DNA of 64,000 nt from Spirochaetales bacterium (GTDB taxonomy: Bacteria; Spirochaetota; Spirochaetia; Treponematales; Treponemataceae), in NCBI GenBank assembly GCA_003252395.1, contig QKEL01000009.1, positions 779,580-843,579 of the forward strand. The letters are read 5' to 3'. Positions 18,206 to 26,024 of this stretch are shown piece by piece (position 1 is the first letter of the stretch; every line of letters begins with the position of its first letter). The notes under the pieces are model-generated. The model was not told where the DNA came from, searched no databases, and saw only the letters and a list, made by a program, of their open reading frames with translations. The translations under genes and the position numbers were made by a program.

Positions 18206-18913
18206 ATGAAGGCTTTAGTGATCGCGGATACGGACAGCACGATACAGACGATACGCCGGTACGTGGAGCCCATCGGGTTCGACGTGATACGGTACCGTTC
18301 CGCGATAAAGGCGCTCGACAACCTTGACGAGATCATGCCCGACGCGATTTTCATCAGCGCCGTCGATTTCCCGCGTCACTGGAAGGCAATCGTCCAGTTC
18401 GTCAGATCCGATACGGGAAAGGACCGAACGGTCATCGTGCTGCTCGTGAACGAGCGCTTTACCTCCGACGACGCCGACAAGGCGATCCACGTCGGCGTTC
18501 AGGCCATCGTGGACGAGACCCTCGCGTCAAACGGCGACGAGCCGAAACTGGCAGAGCTCTTTTCGCGGTACAAACCGATCGAGTCGGCGCTCGGGGCGAT
18601 ACGGTATGAATACCAGACCGTTTCGGACCGGGCCGCGTTCATGTTCACCAATCCCCTAAACGACGCGATCATTACCGGAAAGCTCGAGGGTTTAGACGCG
18701 AATTCGATCCTTTTCAGGCCCGATACGGCTTCTTCGGTTTCGGAACTGTCGGAAGGAGACGAGCTTCCGGAATGTTCCCTGAAGCTCGCCGATACCATCG
18801 TGAACCCGGAATGCCGGGTGCTCAAGGGCGGCACGCTCATGCGGATGGAGATCGTCAAGTTAGCCGACGGAGAACGGAAAACCTTGCTTTCCTTTATCGG
18901 CGAACGAGAATGA
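18206..18913 (+). CDS. Degenerate receiver plus PilZ-like protein
   Basis: A 235-residue protein. Residues 1-125 have the shape of a response-regulator receiver (MKALVIADTDSTIQTI, acidic D8/D10, then IMPDAIFISAVDF). The position of the phosphorylated aspartate is serine (S51), so it is probably not phosphorylated. The rest (about 145-235, beginning INPLNDAIITGKLEGLDANSI-like strands) resembles a PilZ domain but without a clear RxxxR c-di-GMP motif. ATG 18206 is preceded by GGGGTAC. It is in line with the secreted protein, and its end overlaps the converging zinc-ribbon gene by 20 bp. Confidence 0.6.
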   Translation: MKALVIADTDSTIQTIRRYVEPIGFDVIRYRSAIKALDNLDEIMPDAIFISAVDFPRHWKAIVQFVRSDTGKDRTVIVLLVNERFTSDDADKAIHVGVQAIVDETLASNGDEPKLAELFSRYKPIESALGAIRYEYQTVSDRAAFMFTNPLNDAIITGKLEGLDANSILFRPDTASSVSELSEGDELPECSLKLADTIVNPECRVLKGGTLMRMEIVKLADGERKTLLSFIGERE

Positions 18914-19265
18914 GCGCGAACGCGCCCAACAGGAACAGAACGGAAGCCACGTATATCCACCAGGGCAGCGGATCGGATTCGCCGCCCTTTTTTTTTGGCT
19001 TGCGCCCGGCAGACGAAGGGGAAAACGATCGGCCGCGAAAGGCGCCCTTCCCTCCCTTGCTTCCCTGAAAGTTGGTAAAGCCGCCCCGGGGAACCGCGTA
19101 GCCGCAGGCCGGGCAGCCGTCGCGGAAAATTTTGGAATCGCCGGAAAAACCGCAGGACGGACACTTTACCGACGCGAAGAATTTCCCGCAATGCTTGCAC
19201 ACCCGGTCCTGTTGCCGAACCTCGGTCCCGCAGTTTTCGCAGAAAAATTTCGGCCGCTGGTCCAT
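18894..19265 (-). CDS. Double zinc-ribbon membrane-anchored protein
   Basis: A 123-residue protein. The N-terminal half has four CxxC knuckles (FCENCG, VCKHCGK, KCPSCG, GCPACGY), enough for two zinc ribbons. A basic glycine/serine/lysine linker follows, then a single C-terminal membrane segment (WWIYVASVLFLLGAFALIL) ending in RR. That puts the zinc ribbons in the cytoplasm on a tail anchor. Its function is unknown, though similar proteins are widespread small adaptors. It follows the FmdB-like gene by 6 bp, so they are cotranscribed. Confidence 0.7.
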   Translation of the reverse strand: MDQRPKFFCENCGTEVRQQDRVCKHCGKFFASVKCPSCGFSGDSKIFRDGCPACGYAVPRGGFTNFQGSKGGKGAFRGRSFSPSSAGRKPKKKGGESDPLPWWIYVASVLFLLGAFALILVRR

Positions 19266-19271
19266 TAGGGC

Positions 19272-19517
19272 CTAGCTTCCGGACTTCGCGGGGCAGGAAC
19301 CGGCGGCGCAGGCGCCTTCCTTTCCCGATTTCGCCGAAGGCGAAGCGTCGTTAACGTAAAAGCCCGACCCCTTGAAACTGATTCCCAAGCCCCCGGTAAG
19401 GACGCGTCGCACGGATTTTCCGCACTCAGGGCAAATCTTCAGGGGTTCCTCGCTCATTTTCTGGAAAGCCTCAAAGGCATGACCGCAGGAATCGCAGGCG
19501 TAATCGTAGGTTGGCAT
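19272..19517 (-). CDS. FmdB-family zinc-ribbon protein
   Basis: An 81-residue protein of the FmdB family. It starts MPTYDYACDSCGHAFEAFQKMSE, with the second CxxC in KICPECGKSVRRVLTGG and FKGSGFYVND, as in the family. Members are small putative regulatory proteins, with no established mechanism in spirochaetes. I chose ATG 19517 because GAGGT lies 7 nt before it. Upstream in-frame residues to 19583 fall in the lipoprotein gene. It sits between the lipoprotein gene and the double zinc-ribbon gene on the minus strand. Confidence 0.85.
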   Translation of the reverse strand: MPTYDYACDSCGHAFEAFQKMSEEPLKICPECGKSVRRVLTGGLGISFKGSGFYVNDASPSAKSGKEGACAAGSCPAKSGS

Positions 19518-19551
19518 CGTGGATACCTCGTGGTTATTCGTTTTATCGAGA

Positions 19552-20403
19552 CTAAAATAGCAAAAAAGAGGCAAAACCGGCAAGCGTTTCCGCGCTCGTT
19601 CCCTCGGTTTTGATCGTTACCCGGGTAGCCTCGGTTTCGGGGGCGGTCCCGGAGATAAGCCGAAGCAGGGTCGCGAGCGCGCGGGCGCGAGCGGCGTCCG
19701 GCGCGGTGAAGGCAAGGTCGACCGCATACGACGCGCCGCCGTCGCTCGGCCTGCCTATGCCGTCCAGGCGTTCCACGGGAAGGGTAATATCGTTTCCGAG
19801 CACCAAGGGAAGCACGCTGAGCGGTTCCGGTATGGAGAGGGCGATATCGGAAACGCCCTTCGACGCCGAAAGAGAGGCCATGGCCTCGCTCACCGGCGGA
19901 TAGGTCGGCGCTTCGGCCCGTCGCAGCATCTCGCCCATGTCGGAACCGAGCGTGACGCACGCCAGGCCGGATATGGGTATCGCGGCGGATACGGATCCCT
20001 TGGCGTACCAGGCGAGCCCGGAAGGCCCCTTAACGCGCTTCCACCCCTTCGATTCGGGGAATACGAAGGGCGCGGCCGCGCGGGGAAAGTCGCCGGTCAA
20101 GACCGCGTTGACCGAACGGTCGGCGGAGAGGGCGACCCAGACCCGCTCGGTTCGGTCAAAGAGGCCCGATAGCGAGTCGCGGTCCTTATCCTCGAGCCCT
20201 TTCAGGGACTCGGCGGCCTTGTTTAAAAGTATCCGGTTCGGGGCCACGGGAATCGACGCGTAGAGCGCGGCCCGGTCGCCGAGCAGTACCAGGGGATCGG
20301 CCGGGACTTTAAAACGGGCCCCCGCGCAGCCGGTGAGCGCCAGGGCGATAAAAAGGCCCGCGGCGCCCACTACGCCGCGGAAGGAGACTCGATTCGGGCG
20401 CAT
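19552..20403 (-). CDS. Lipoprotein, unrecognised
   Basis: I do not recognise this gene. It encodes 283 residues with an N-terminal lipoprotein signal: FRGVVGAAGLFIALALTGC, where Cys26 in the LTGC lipobox should be lipidated. The mature part has alternating short strands and helices (DRAALYASIPV, VWVALSADRSVNAVLTGDFP, ASYAVDLAFTAPDAARARAL) that suggest a substrate-binding or beta-alpha scaffold. No catalytic motif is seen. It starts 2 bp after the ileS stop, so it is probably coexpressed with ileS. Confidence 0.7.
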   Translation of the reverse strand: MRPNRVSFRGVVGAAGLFIALALTGCAGARFKVPADPLVLLGDRAALYASIPVAPNRILLNKAAESLKGLEDKDRDSLSGLFDRTERVWVALSADRSVNAVLTGDFPRAAAPFVFPESKGWKRVKGPSGLAWYAKGSVSAAIPISGLACVTLGSDMGEMLRRAEAPTYPPVSEAMASLSASKGVSDIALSIPEPLSVLPLVLGNDITLPVERLDGIGRPSDGGASYAVDLAFTAPDAARARALATLLRLISGTAPETEATRVTIKTEGTSAETLAGFASFLLF

Positions 20404-20405
20404 GG

Positions 20406-23400
20406 TTATTTCGTTTCCCTTTCCAGGTCCGCTTCCCAGGAAGCATCGCCCGCCTCGATGGTCGCTTTCGCGTCACCGGGAGAGAACGGCTTCCATTCGA
20501 CGGAAACCGAGAGGGTTTCGGCGGCGAGATACTCGGAGAACCGGTCGAAGGCCTTTTTCAAGACAGCGGCGTTCTCGCCCCCGGCGGAGGAATCGGCGGA
20601 CACGTAGAGCCTGATCCGGTCGGTAACCTCGAGGCCCTTTTCCTTTCGGAGATTCTGGACGCCGCGAACCAGGTCGCGGACGCAACCCTCCAGGAGCAGG
20701 TCTTCGGTCACTTCGGTATCGAGCCCCACCGTCAGCGTGCCCTCGTTGATAACCCTTAGGTTCGCCTTCTCTATCCGGTTTACGATGATCTTGTCGCCGG
20801 TCAGCTCGACGTGCTTGCCCTCAACCTCGATGCTCAGGGTCGATCCGTCGAGGATGGACTGAATCTCGGTTGATGAAAGCTTCTCGATTTCCGTGGCGGC
20901 GACCTTCATCGACGCGCCGAGTTCCTTTCCGAGGGAGCGGAAGTTGGCCTTTGCCGCGTATTCCACCAGGTCTTCTTCCTTGTCGTGAAAGATAACCTCT
21001 TTTACGTTGAGCTCTTCCCGAATGCTCTCTTCCATTTCGAGGAGCACGGTCTTCTCTTCCGGGTTTCGGGTAACCAGCTCCACCGCCTTCAGGGGCTGGC
21101 GGGTTTTCAGGTTAAACTGGTACCGAAGGCTCCGGCCCATGGAAACGGCCTTCTGGACCGTGGCCATCTTGAACTCCAGCGCCTCGTCGCGCAAGGCCGG
21201 GTCGTAGACGGGATAATCGGCGAGGTGAACGGATTCCGGATCTTCGGCGGAGCGGAGATTCTGCCAGATGGATTCGGTGATGAACGGAACCTCGGGCGCG
21301 GCGACCAGGGCGAACTTTCTCAGGGCCCGGTACAGGGTCTCGTAGGCCTGGGCCTTGTCCCCGTCGTTTTCGCTCTTCCAGAAACGGCGCCGGGAACGGC
21401 GGATATACCAATTGTTCAACTGATCGATAAACTGGATGATCGGGTCGATCGCGCGGGAAAGGTCGTAATCGTCGAGCGCCGTCGTCACGTCGAGAACCAT
21501 CTTCTCCGTGATCGAAAGGATCCAGCGGTCCAGGGGATTCTCGCTCGGCCCGCCGGTCGCGGCGGCGCCCGTCGGCCGTTCCACCGAGTCGATATTCGCG
21601 TAGGTTACGTAAAAGCTATAGCTGTTCCACAGGGGTATCAGGATGCCTTTCAGGATCTCGCGCACGCCCTCGTCGGAATATTTCAGGTCGTCGGCCTTAA
21701 CCACCGCCGAATGGATCAGGAACAGGCGGAGCGCGTCGGCTCCGAACTCGTTCACGACCTTGTTGGGGTCCGTGAAGTTGCGCAGCGACTTCGACATCTT
21801 CTTGCCGTCCGCCGCGAGCACCAAGCCGTTGACGATGCAATTCTCGAACGCGGGCCGGTCGAACAGGGCCGCCGCGAGGATCGTGAGGGTATAAAACCAC
21901 CCGCGGGTTTGGTCCAGGCCTTCCGAAATGAAGTTCGCCGGGAAATGGCTTTCGAAGTATTCCTTGTTCTCGAAGGGATAGTGGTTCTGCGCGTAGGGCA
22001 TGGCGCCCGATTCGAACCAGCAGTCCAGAACCTCGGGAATGCGCTTCATGGCGGAACCGCATTCGCAGGGAATGGTAATCTTATCCACGAAATGCTTGTG
22101 GAGGTCTTCCACCGTTTGGCCCGAGAGGGCCTTAAGCTCCTCGCGGCTTCCCACGCACACGCGCTTGCCGCAGTCCTGGCATTCCCATATCGGGAGGGGG
22201 TTTCCCCAATAGCGGTTTCGGCTGATCGCCCAGTCGCGGGCGCCCTCGAGCCATTTACCGAATCTGCCTTCCTTGATGTGGGAAGGCTGCCAGTGAATTT
22301 TGTAATTGGCGTCCAGCATCTGCTTTTTGATCTTGTCGACGCTGACGAACCAGCTGCCGATTCCCCGATAAATGAGCGGGCTCGAGCAGCGCCAGCAATG
22401 GGGATACGAGTGGAGTATCTGGTCTCGCTTGACCAGCTTGCCTTCCGCCTTGAGCCGGTCGATGATCGCCTTGTCCGTATCCTTGACGAACTGGCCCCTG
22501 TACTCGGGAACCTCCGCGGTAAAGCGGCATTCGGCGTCTATGGGGCATACGGAGGGAACGCCGGAACCCTTGAACACGCGGTTATCGTCCTCGCCGAAAC
22601 CGGGCGCGGTATGCACGATTCCCGTTCCGTCCTCGGTGGTAACGAAATCGCCCAAAAAGGTCCGGAACGCGCCGGGACTGCCGTCTTCATTGGTTTTCAG
22701 ATTGGCGAAATAGGGGAACAGGGGCTCATACGCGATGCCTTCCAGCTCGGCGCCTTTCTTCTTCCATACGATTTCGCACGCGGCGGGCTCCTTGTAATAC
22801 GCGCCAAGGCGGGATTCGGCGAGAATGTACCGCTCGTTCCCGTCCTTCACCATTACGTAATCCACGTCAGGGCCGAGGGTAAGGCCCAAATTGCTGGGAA
22901 GGGTCCAGGGCGTGGTCGTCCAGGCGAGAAGGTACGCGGTTCCGTCGGCTATCGGCAACTGTTCGCCGGAACCCTTCGCGAAGGTGGAGTCGGCGGCCAG
23001 ACCCTTTACGGTACCCGTTACCTTGAAACGGACCGTGATTGCGGGGTCATGCACGTCCTTATACCCGCCTTGTGCGAGCTCATGGTTCGAAAGGACGGTC
23101 GAGCACCGCGGGCAATAGGGGAGAATATAGGAACCCTGGTACAGGAGGCCCTTCTCCCACAGGCTCTTCATGACCCACCAGATCGACTCCATGTAGTCCG
23201 GTTCCATGGTCTTGTAATCGTTGTCAAAATCGACCCAGCGGCCCAAACGGGTAATTGTCTGCCGCCACTCGTTCACGTAGCGCAGAACGCTGGCGCGGCA
23301 GGCTTCATTGAACTCGGCGACCCCGAATTTCTCGATGTCCGTCTTGGAGTTCAGGCCCAATTCCTTCTCGATCAAATTCTCCACCGGAAGGCCGTGGCAG

Positions 23401-23657
23401 TCCCAGCCGAAGCGGCGCTCGACCTTCTTGCCTTTCATGGTTTGGTAACGGGGAATGATATCCTTAATGGTACTGGGAACGAAATGCCCGAAATGGGGAA
23501 GCCCGGTCGCGAAGGGAGGGCCGTCGTAAAATACGTATTCTGAGGCGCCTTCCCGATTGATAATCGACTTCTTGAATATATCGTTTTTCGCCCAGAAAGA
23601 GAGAATTTTCTCTTCCTGCTCGGGAAAGTTCACCTTTGGATCTACGGGTTCAAACAT
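20406..23657 (-). CDS. ileS: Isoleucyl-tRNA synthetase
   Basis: A class I synthetase of 1083 residues, in the longer type-2 (eukaryote/archaea-like) size range that many spirochaetes carry. The HIGH motif reads GLPHFGHFVPS, the KMSKS motif reads DGKKMSKSLRN, and the WWV editing-domain entry and anticodon-binding helical domain are present. The C-terminal part, from about residue 880, has the beta-rich segment of the type-2 enzymes. A ribosome site (AGGAGA) precedes ATG 23657. The convergent-looking long frame on the other strand is a shadow. Type-2 IleS can tolerate mupirocin, but that was not tested here. Confidence 0.95.
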   Translation of the reverse strand: MFEPVDPKVNFPEQEEKILSFWAKNDIFKKSIINREGASEYVFYDGPPFATGLPHFGHFVPSTIKDIIPRYQTMKGKKVERRFGWDCHGLPVENLIEKELGLNSKTDIEKFGVAEFNEACRASVLRYVNEWRQTITRLGRWVDFDNDYKTMEPDYMESIWWVMKSLWEKGLLYQGSYILPYCPRCSTVLSNHELAQGGYKDVHDPAITVRFKVTGTVKGLAADSTFAKGSGEQLPIADGTAYLLAWTTTPWTLPSNLGLTLGPDVDYVMVKDGNERYILAESRLGAYYKEPAACEIVWKKKGAELEGIAYEPLFPYFANLKTNEDGSPGAFRTFLGDFVTTEDGTGIVHTAPGFGEDDNRVFKGSGVPSVCPIDAECRFTAEVPEYRGQFVKDTDKAIIDRLKAEGKLVKRDQILHSYPHCWRCSSPLIYRGIGSWFVSVDKIKKQMLDANYKIHWQPSHIKEGRFGKWLEGARDWAISRNRYWGNPLPIWECQDCGKRVCVGSREELKALSGQTVEDLHKHFVDKITIPCECGSAMKRIPEVLDCWFESGAMPYAQNHYPFENKEYFESHFPANFISEGLDQTRGWFYTLTILAAALFDRPAFENCIVNGLVLAADGKKMSKSLRNFTDPNKVVNEFGADALRLFLIHSAVVKADDLKYSDEGVREILKGILIPLWNSYSFYVTYANIDSVERPTGAAATGGPSENPLDRWILSITEKMVLDVTTALDDYDLSRAIDPIIQFIDQLNNWYIRRSRRRFWKSENDGDKAQAYETLYRALRKFALVAAPEVPFITESIWQNLRSAEDPESVHLADYPVYDPALRDEALEFKMATVQKAVSMGRSLRYQFNLKTRQPLKAVELVTRNPEEKTVLLEMEESIREELNVKEVIFHDKEEDLVEYAAKANFRSLGKELGASMKVAATEIEKLSSTEIQSILDGSTLSIEVEGKHVELTGDKIIVNRIEKANLRVINEGTLTVGLDTEVTEDLLLEGCVRDLVRGVQNLRKEKGLEVTDRIRLYVSADSSAGGENAAVLKKAFDRFSEYLAAETLSVSVEWKPFSPGDAKATIEAGDASWEADLERETK

Positions 23658-23743
23658 TTCGGTGTCTCCTAGAATAGTGCCTCATTGCTTCGAATGTGGA
23701 AAAGTATACCGAATTCGTCAAGATGTTTCCATACCAAAATACT

Positions 23744-23770
23744 TGACTTTCGACCATAGGCGGTATATCG
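23744..23770 (+). promoter_or_regulatory. Possible rex promoter
   Basis: TTGACT (23744-23749) and TATATC (23765-23770) with 15-bp spacing, 32 bp before the rex ATG and divergent from ileS. The spacing is short, so this is tentative. Rex proteins often repress their own promoters, but I see no clear palindromic Rex operator. Confidence 0.4.
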
Positions 23771-23801
23771 TTAAAAAACACACGATAGTCAAGGAACGTT
23801 G

Positions 23802-24446
23802 ATGAAACCAAAAATTACCGCCGTGCCTTCCATCAGGCGGCTACCTTCATATCTTCACATCATTCGACAGGCCCGGGAAGAAAACCACGAATACATTTCG
23901 GGAACCGTAATCGCCCAGGAACTCGACCTGGAGCCCATTCAGGTCCGTAAGGACCTCGCCATTACCGGCATCGTCGGGAAGCCCAAGAAGGGATATCCCG
24001 TGGTGGCGCTGATGGCGGCGATCGAGCATTTTCTCGGATGGGACGAAACCCAGCAGGCGATTCTCATCGGCGCGGGAAACCTGGGAACGGCCCTTTCCGG
24101 CTACCCGGAATTCCAGTATCACGGGCTCCAGATTACCGCGGCCTTCGATAAGGACCCCGCCAAGATCGGAACCAGCATTCACGGCGTGCCGGTCCTTTCC
24201 CTCAACACGCTGCCCGAATACGTGAGAAATACCAAACCCTGCATCGCGATCCTCACCGTCCCGTCCTCGGTGGCCCAACCCGTGACCGACCAGCTGGTCG
24301 AAGGCGGTATTTGCGCCATATGGAATTTTACGAACGTCAAACTCAAGGTACCGGATCACGTAACCGTTCAGAGGGAAGACCTCACCTCGGGTTACGCCAT
24401 GCTGTGCCTGCAGATGAACGCCTATAAAAATTGCGATGAGTGCTGA
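23802..24446 (+). CDS. rex: Redox-sensing transcriptional repressor Rex
   Basis: A 214-residue NADH/NAD+-sensing repressor. An N-terminal winged helix (AVPSIRRLPSYLHIIRQA, then SGTVIAQELDLEPIQVRKDLA) is followed by the Rossmann domain with AILIGAGNLGTAL and FDKDPAKIG. C-terminal swapped helices are YAMLCLQMNAYKN. I chose ATG 23802 because AAGGA lies just upstream. A TTG directly before it is the other option. Rex normally represses fermentation and respiration genes when the NADH/NAD+ ratio is low. It overlaps the next gene by 11 bp. Confidence 0.95.
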   Translation: MKPKITAVPSIRRLPSYLHIIRQAREENHEYISGTVIAQELDLEPIQVRKDLAITGIVGKPKKGYPVVALMAAIEHFLGWDETQQAILIGAGNLGTALSGYPEFQYHGLQITAAFDKDPAKIGTSIHGVPVLSLNTLPEYVRNTKPCIAILTVPSSVAQPVTDQLVEGGICAIWNFTNVKLKVPDHVTVQREDLTSGYAMLCLQMNAYKNCDEC

Positions 24447-25503
24447 TTCCCCCGACCGGGTAACGGAAGAGGCAAAAAACGCCGAACAGGCGGTCATGTT
24501 CGCCAATCGTCTCGAAAAACAATGGAAACACCTTCGTAAATGGGCGCGCAGGACCGGCGTGAGCTCTTTTCGGCTCTATGACCGCGATATCCCGGAAATT
24601 CCCCTCGCGTGCGACCTCTATACCGATTCCTCCACCGGCGAGGCGCATCTGCACATTGCCCTGTACGAGCGGCCGTACGAAAAGGAAGACGCGGCCGAGG
24701 AACGATGGATGGCCTCGATGCGCGAAGCGGCGGCGGATATCCTTTCGATTCCCGAAAACCGGGTTCGCACGAAACTGAGAAAAAGGCAGCGCGGCGAGGA
24801 TTCCCAATACGAGCGCGTTTCGAAAGGCGGGGCGCGCTTTCCCGTGGACGAGGCCGGGGTAAAACTCCTGGTTAATTTGGACGACTACCTCGATACCGGC
24901 CTTTTTCTCGATCACCGACCGGGACGGGCGCTGGTTCACGGGCAATGCGCGGGGAAGCGGGTCCTGAACCTCTTTTGCTACACCGGCGCCTTTTCCGTCC
25001 ACGCCGCGGCCGGTGGAGCCGCTACAGTAACGTCCGTAGACCTTTCAAAAACCTATCTTTCGTGGGCCATGGACAATTTCACCCTGAACGGCCTCGATCC
25101 GGGCAAGGGAATCCTCCGGATGGAGGAAAGCGCCGCGGACGCGCGCCATGCCTTCGTGCACGCCGACGTGAAAGCCTTCCTTGCCTGGGCGTTCCGCGCG
25201 GGAATCAAGTGGGACATCGTGGTTTGCGACCCGCCCACCTTCTCCAATTCCAAGCGGGCTTTCGACACCCTCGACATTAACCGGGACTGGCCCGAACTGT
25301 GCAGAAGCGCCCTCGCCCTCCTCTCCCCCGGCGGAACCCTTTATTTTTCCACGAACTCGCGGTCCCTCAAGTTCGATCCCGATCTGGTCGGCGGCGCGGC
25401 AACCCGCGCCGGCACGGTCATCGAGGATATCTCCGAATCCTCGGTTCCCGAGGATTTCAGAAACCGGAAAATTCACCGCATGTGGCGGTTTATCCTGCCC
25501 TAA
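24436..25503 (+). CDS. RlmK-like 23S rRNA methyltransferase
   Basis: A 355-residue class I SAM methyltransferase matching the C-terminal (RlmK) half of RlmKL, which makes m7G2069 in 23S rRNA in E. coli. It starts with FANRLEKQWKHLRKWARRTGVSSFRLYDRDIP. The SAM motif is VLNLFCYTGAFSVHAA, then SVDLSKTYLSWA, and the catalytic segment is VVCDPPTFSNSK. It lacks the RlmL half, so in this organism the two activities are separate or RlmL is absent. It overlaps rex and ends before a strong terminator. Confidence 0.88.
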   Translation: MSADSPDRVTEEAKNAEQAVMFANRLEKQWKHLRKWARRTGVSSFRLYDRDIPEIPLACDLYTDSSTGEAHLHIALYERPYEKEDAAEERWMASMREAAADILSIPENRVRTKLRKRQRGEDSQYERVSKGGARFPVDEAGVKLLVNLDDYLDTGLFLDHRPGRALVHGQCAGKRVLNLFCYTGAFSVHAAAGGAATVTSVDLSKTYLSWAMDNFTLNGLDPGKGILRMEESAADARHAFVHADVKAFLAWAFRAGIKWDIVVCDPPTFSNSKRAFDTLDINRDWPELCRSALALLSPGGTLYFSTNSRSLKFDPDLVGGAATRAGTVIEDISESSVPEDFRNRKIHRMWRFILP

Positions 25504-25550
25504 CGGACCTCCCCCGCGGCACTCGCGGGCATGCGGTATCCCCGCTAAAT

Positions 25551-25585
25551 AAAAAAAAACCGCCCAAACCTGGGCGGTTTTTTTT
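25551..25585. terminator. Bidirectional intrinsic terminator
   Basis: The stem CCGCCCA-AACC-TGGGCGG has nine A on one side and eight T on the other, so it can end the rex operon (plus) and rpmE (minus). Confidence 0.92.
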
Positions 25586-25597
25586 CGGTAAGGACTA

Positions 25598-25801
25598 TTA
25601 GCCCTTGATGTTGTAGCGCTTGTTGAAGCGGTCAATTCGTCCGGCGGTATCGACGAGCTTCTGCTTGCCGGTGAAGAACGGGTGGCAAGCGGAGCAAATT
25701 TCAATGCTGATGTTCTTTACGGTCGAGCGGGTCTCGATCTCGTTGCCGCATACGCACTTGATTTTGGTCATTTCGTACGTGGGGTGAATACCTTCTTTCA
25801 T
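25598..25801 (-). CDS. rpmE: Ribosomal protein bL31, zinc-binding type
   Basis: A 67-residue large-subunit ribosomal protein. It has the C+ form zinc site: [12 protein letters not shown] and [17 protein letters not shown] supply two CxxC-like pairs (C-x-C and C-x2-C). C-terminal residues RFNKRYN are typical. I chose ATG 25801 ([10 protein letters not shown]), preceded by GGAGG. The upstream residues in frame are not L31-like. It lies downstream of rho, with a run of RNA hairpins between them, and ends in the shared terminator. Confidence 0.95.
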   Translation of the reverse strand: MKEGIHPTYEMTKIKCVCGNEIETRSTVKNISIEICSACHPFFTGKQKLVDTAGRIDRFNKRYNIKG

Positions 25802-25850
25802 GGGAGCCTCCAAAACTGGCGGTTTCTAATAAACTCACTTGGCATGTCCC

Positions 25851-26014
25851 GGAGAACATCAGGTTCTCCAAGCTCGGCCTGAAGAAGCGAAGCTTCTTCA
25901 AGACGAACCTTCGGTTCGTCCAAGCTCCGCGGGAAAAAGCTTTTCGCTCCGGACCTCAAGAATCCGGTTCCCGCGTCAGCAATGGGGTTTCCCCCACCGG
26001 TTTCTTTAGAAACC
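25851..26014 (-). promoter_or_regulatory. Chain of RNA hairpins between rho and rpmE
   Basis: In 164 bp five palindromes follow one another. Three are exactly 19 nt: GGAGAAC-5-GTTCTCC (25851-25869), GAAGAAGC-3-GCTTCTTC (25881-25899) and GACGAACC-3-GGTTCGTC (25902-25920). A larger one has outer stem CGCGGGAA/TTCCCGCG (25928-25975) with an inner CCGGA/TCCGG stem. The last is GGTTTC-4-GAAACC (25999-26014). The spacer CCAAGCTC occurs twice. No T-run follows any of them, so they are not plain terminators. In the minus-strand transcript this would be the 3' end of rho or the rpmE leader. Confidence 0.7.
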
Positions 26015-26024
26015 AATTTATCCG

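Noticed and set aside
20985..23543. Very long open frame on the plus strand opposite ileS
   Set aside because: High GC content and codon bias of ileS leave the antisense frame open. The translation has no family motif and no ribosome site, while the minus frame carries all IleS signatures.
25851..26014. Hairpin chain read as a CRISPR array
   Set aside because: Palindromes differ in sequence, spacers are only 2-23 nt and no cas genes are near.
25798..26016. Small minus-strand frame between rho and rpmE
   Set aside because: It runs through the hairpin chain, and its residues just mirror the palindromes. No ribosome site or family match.
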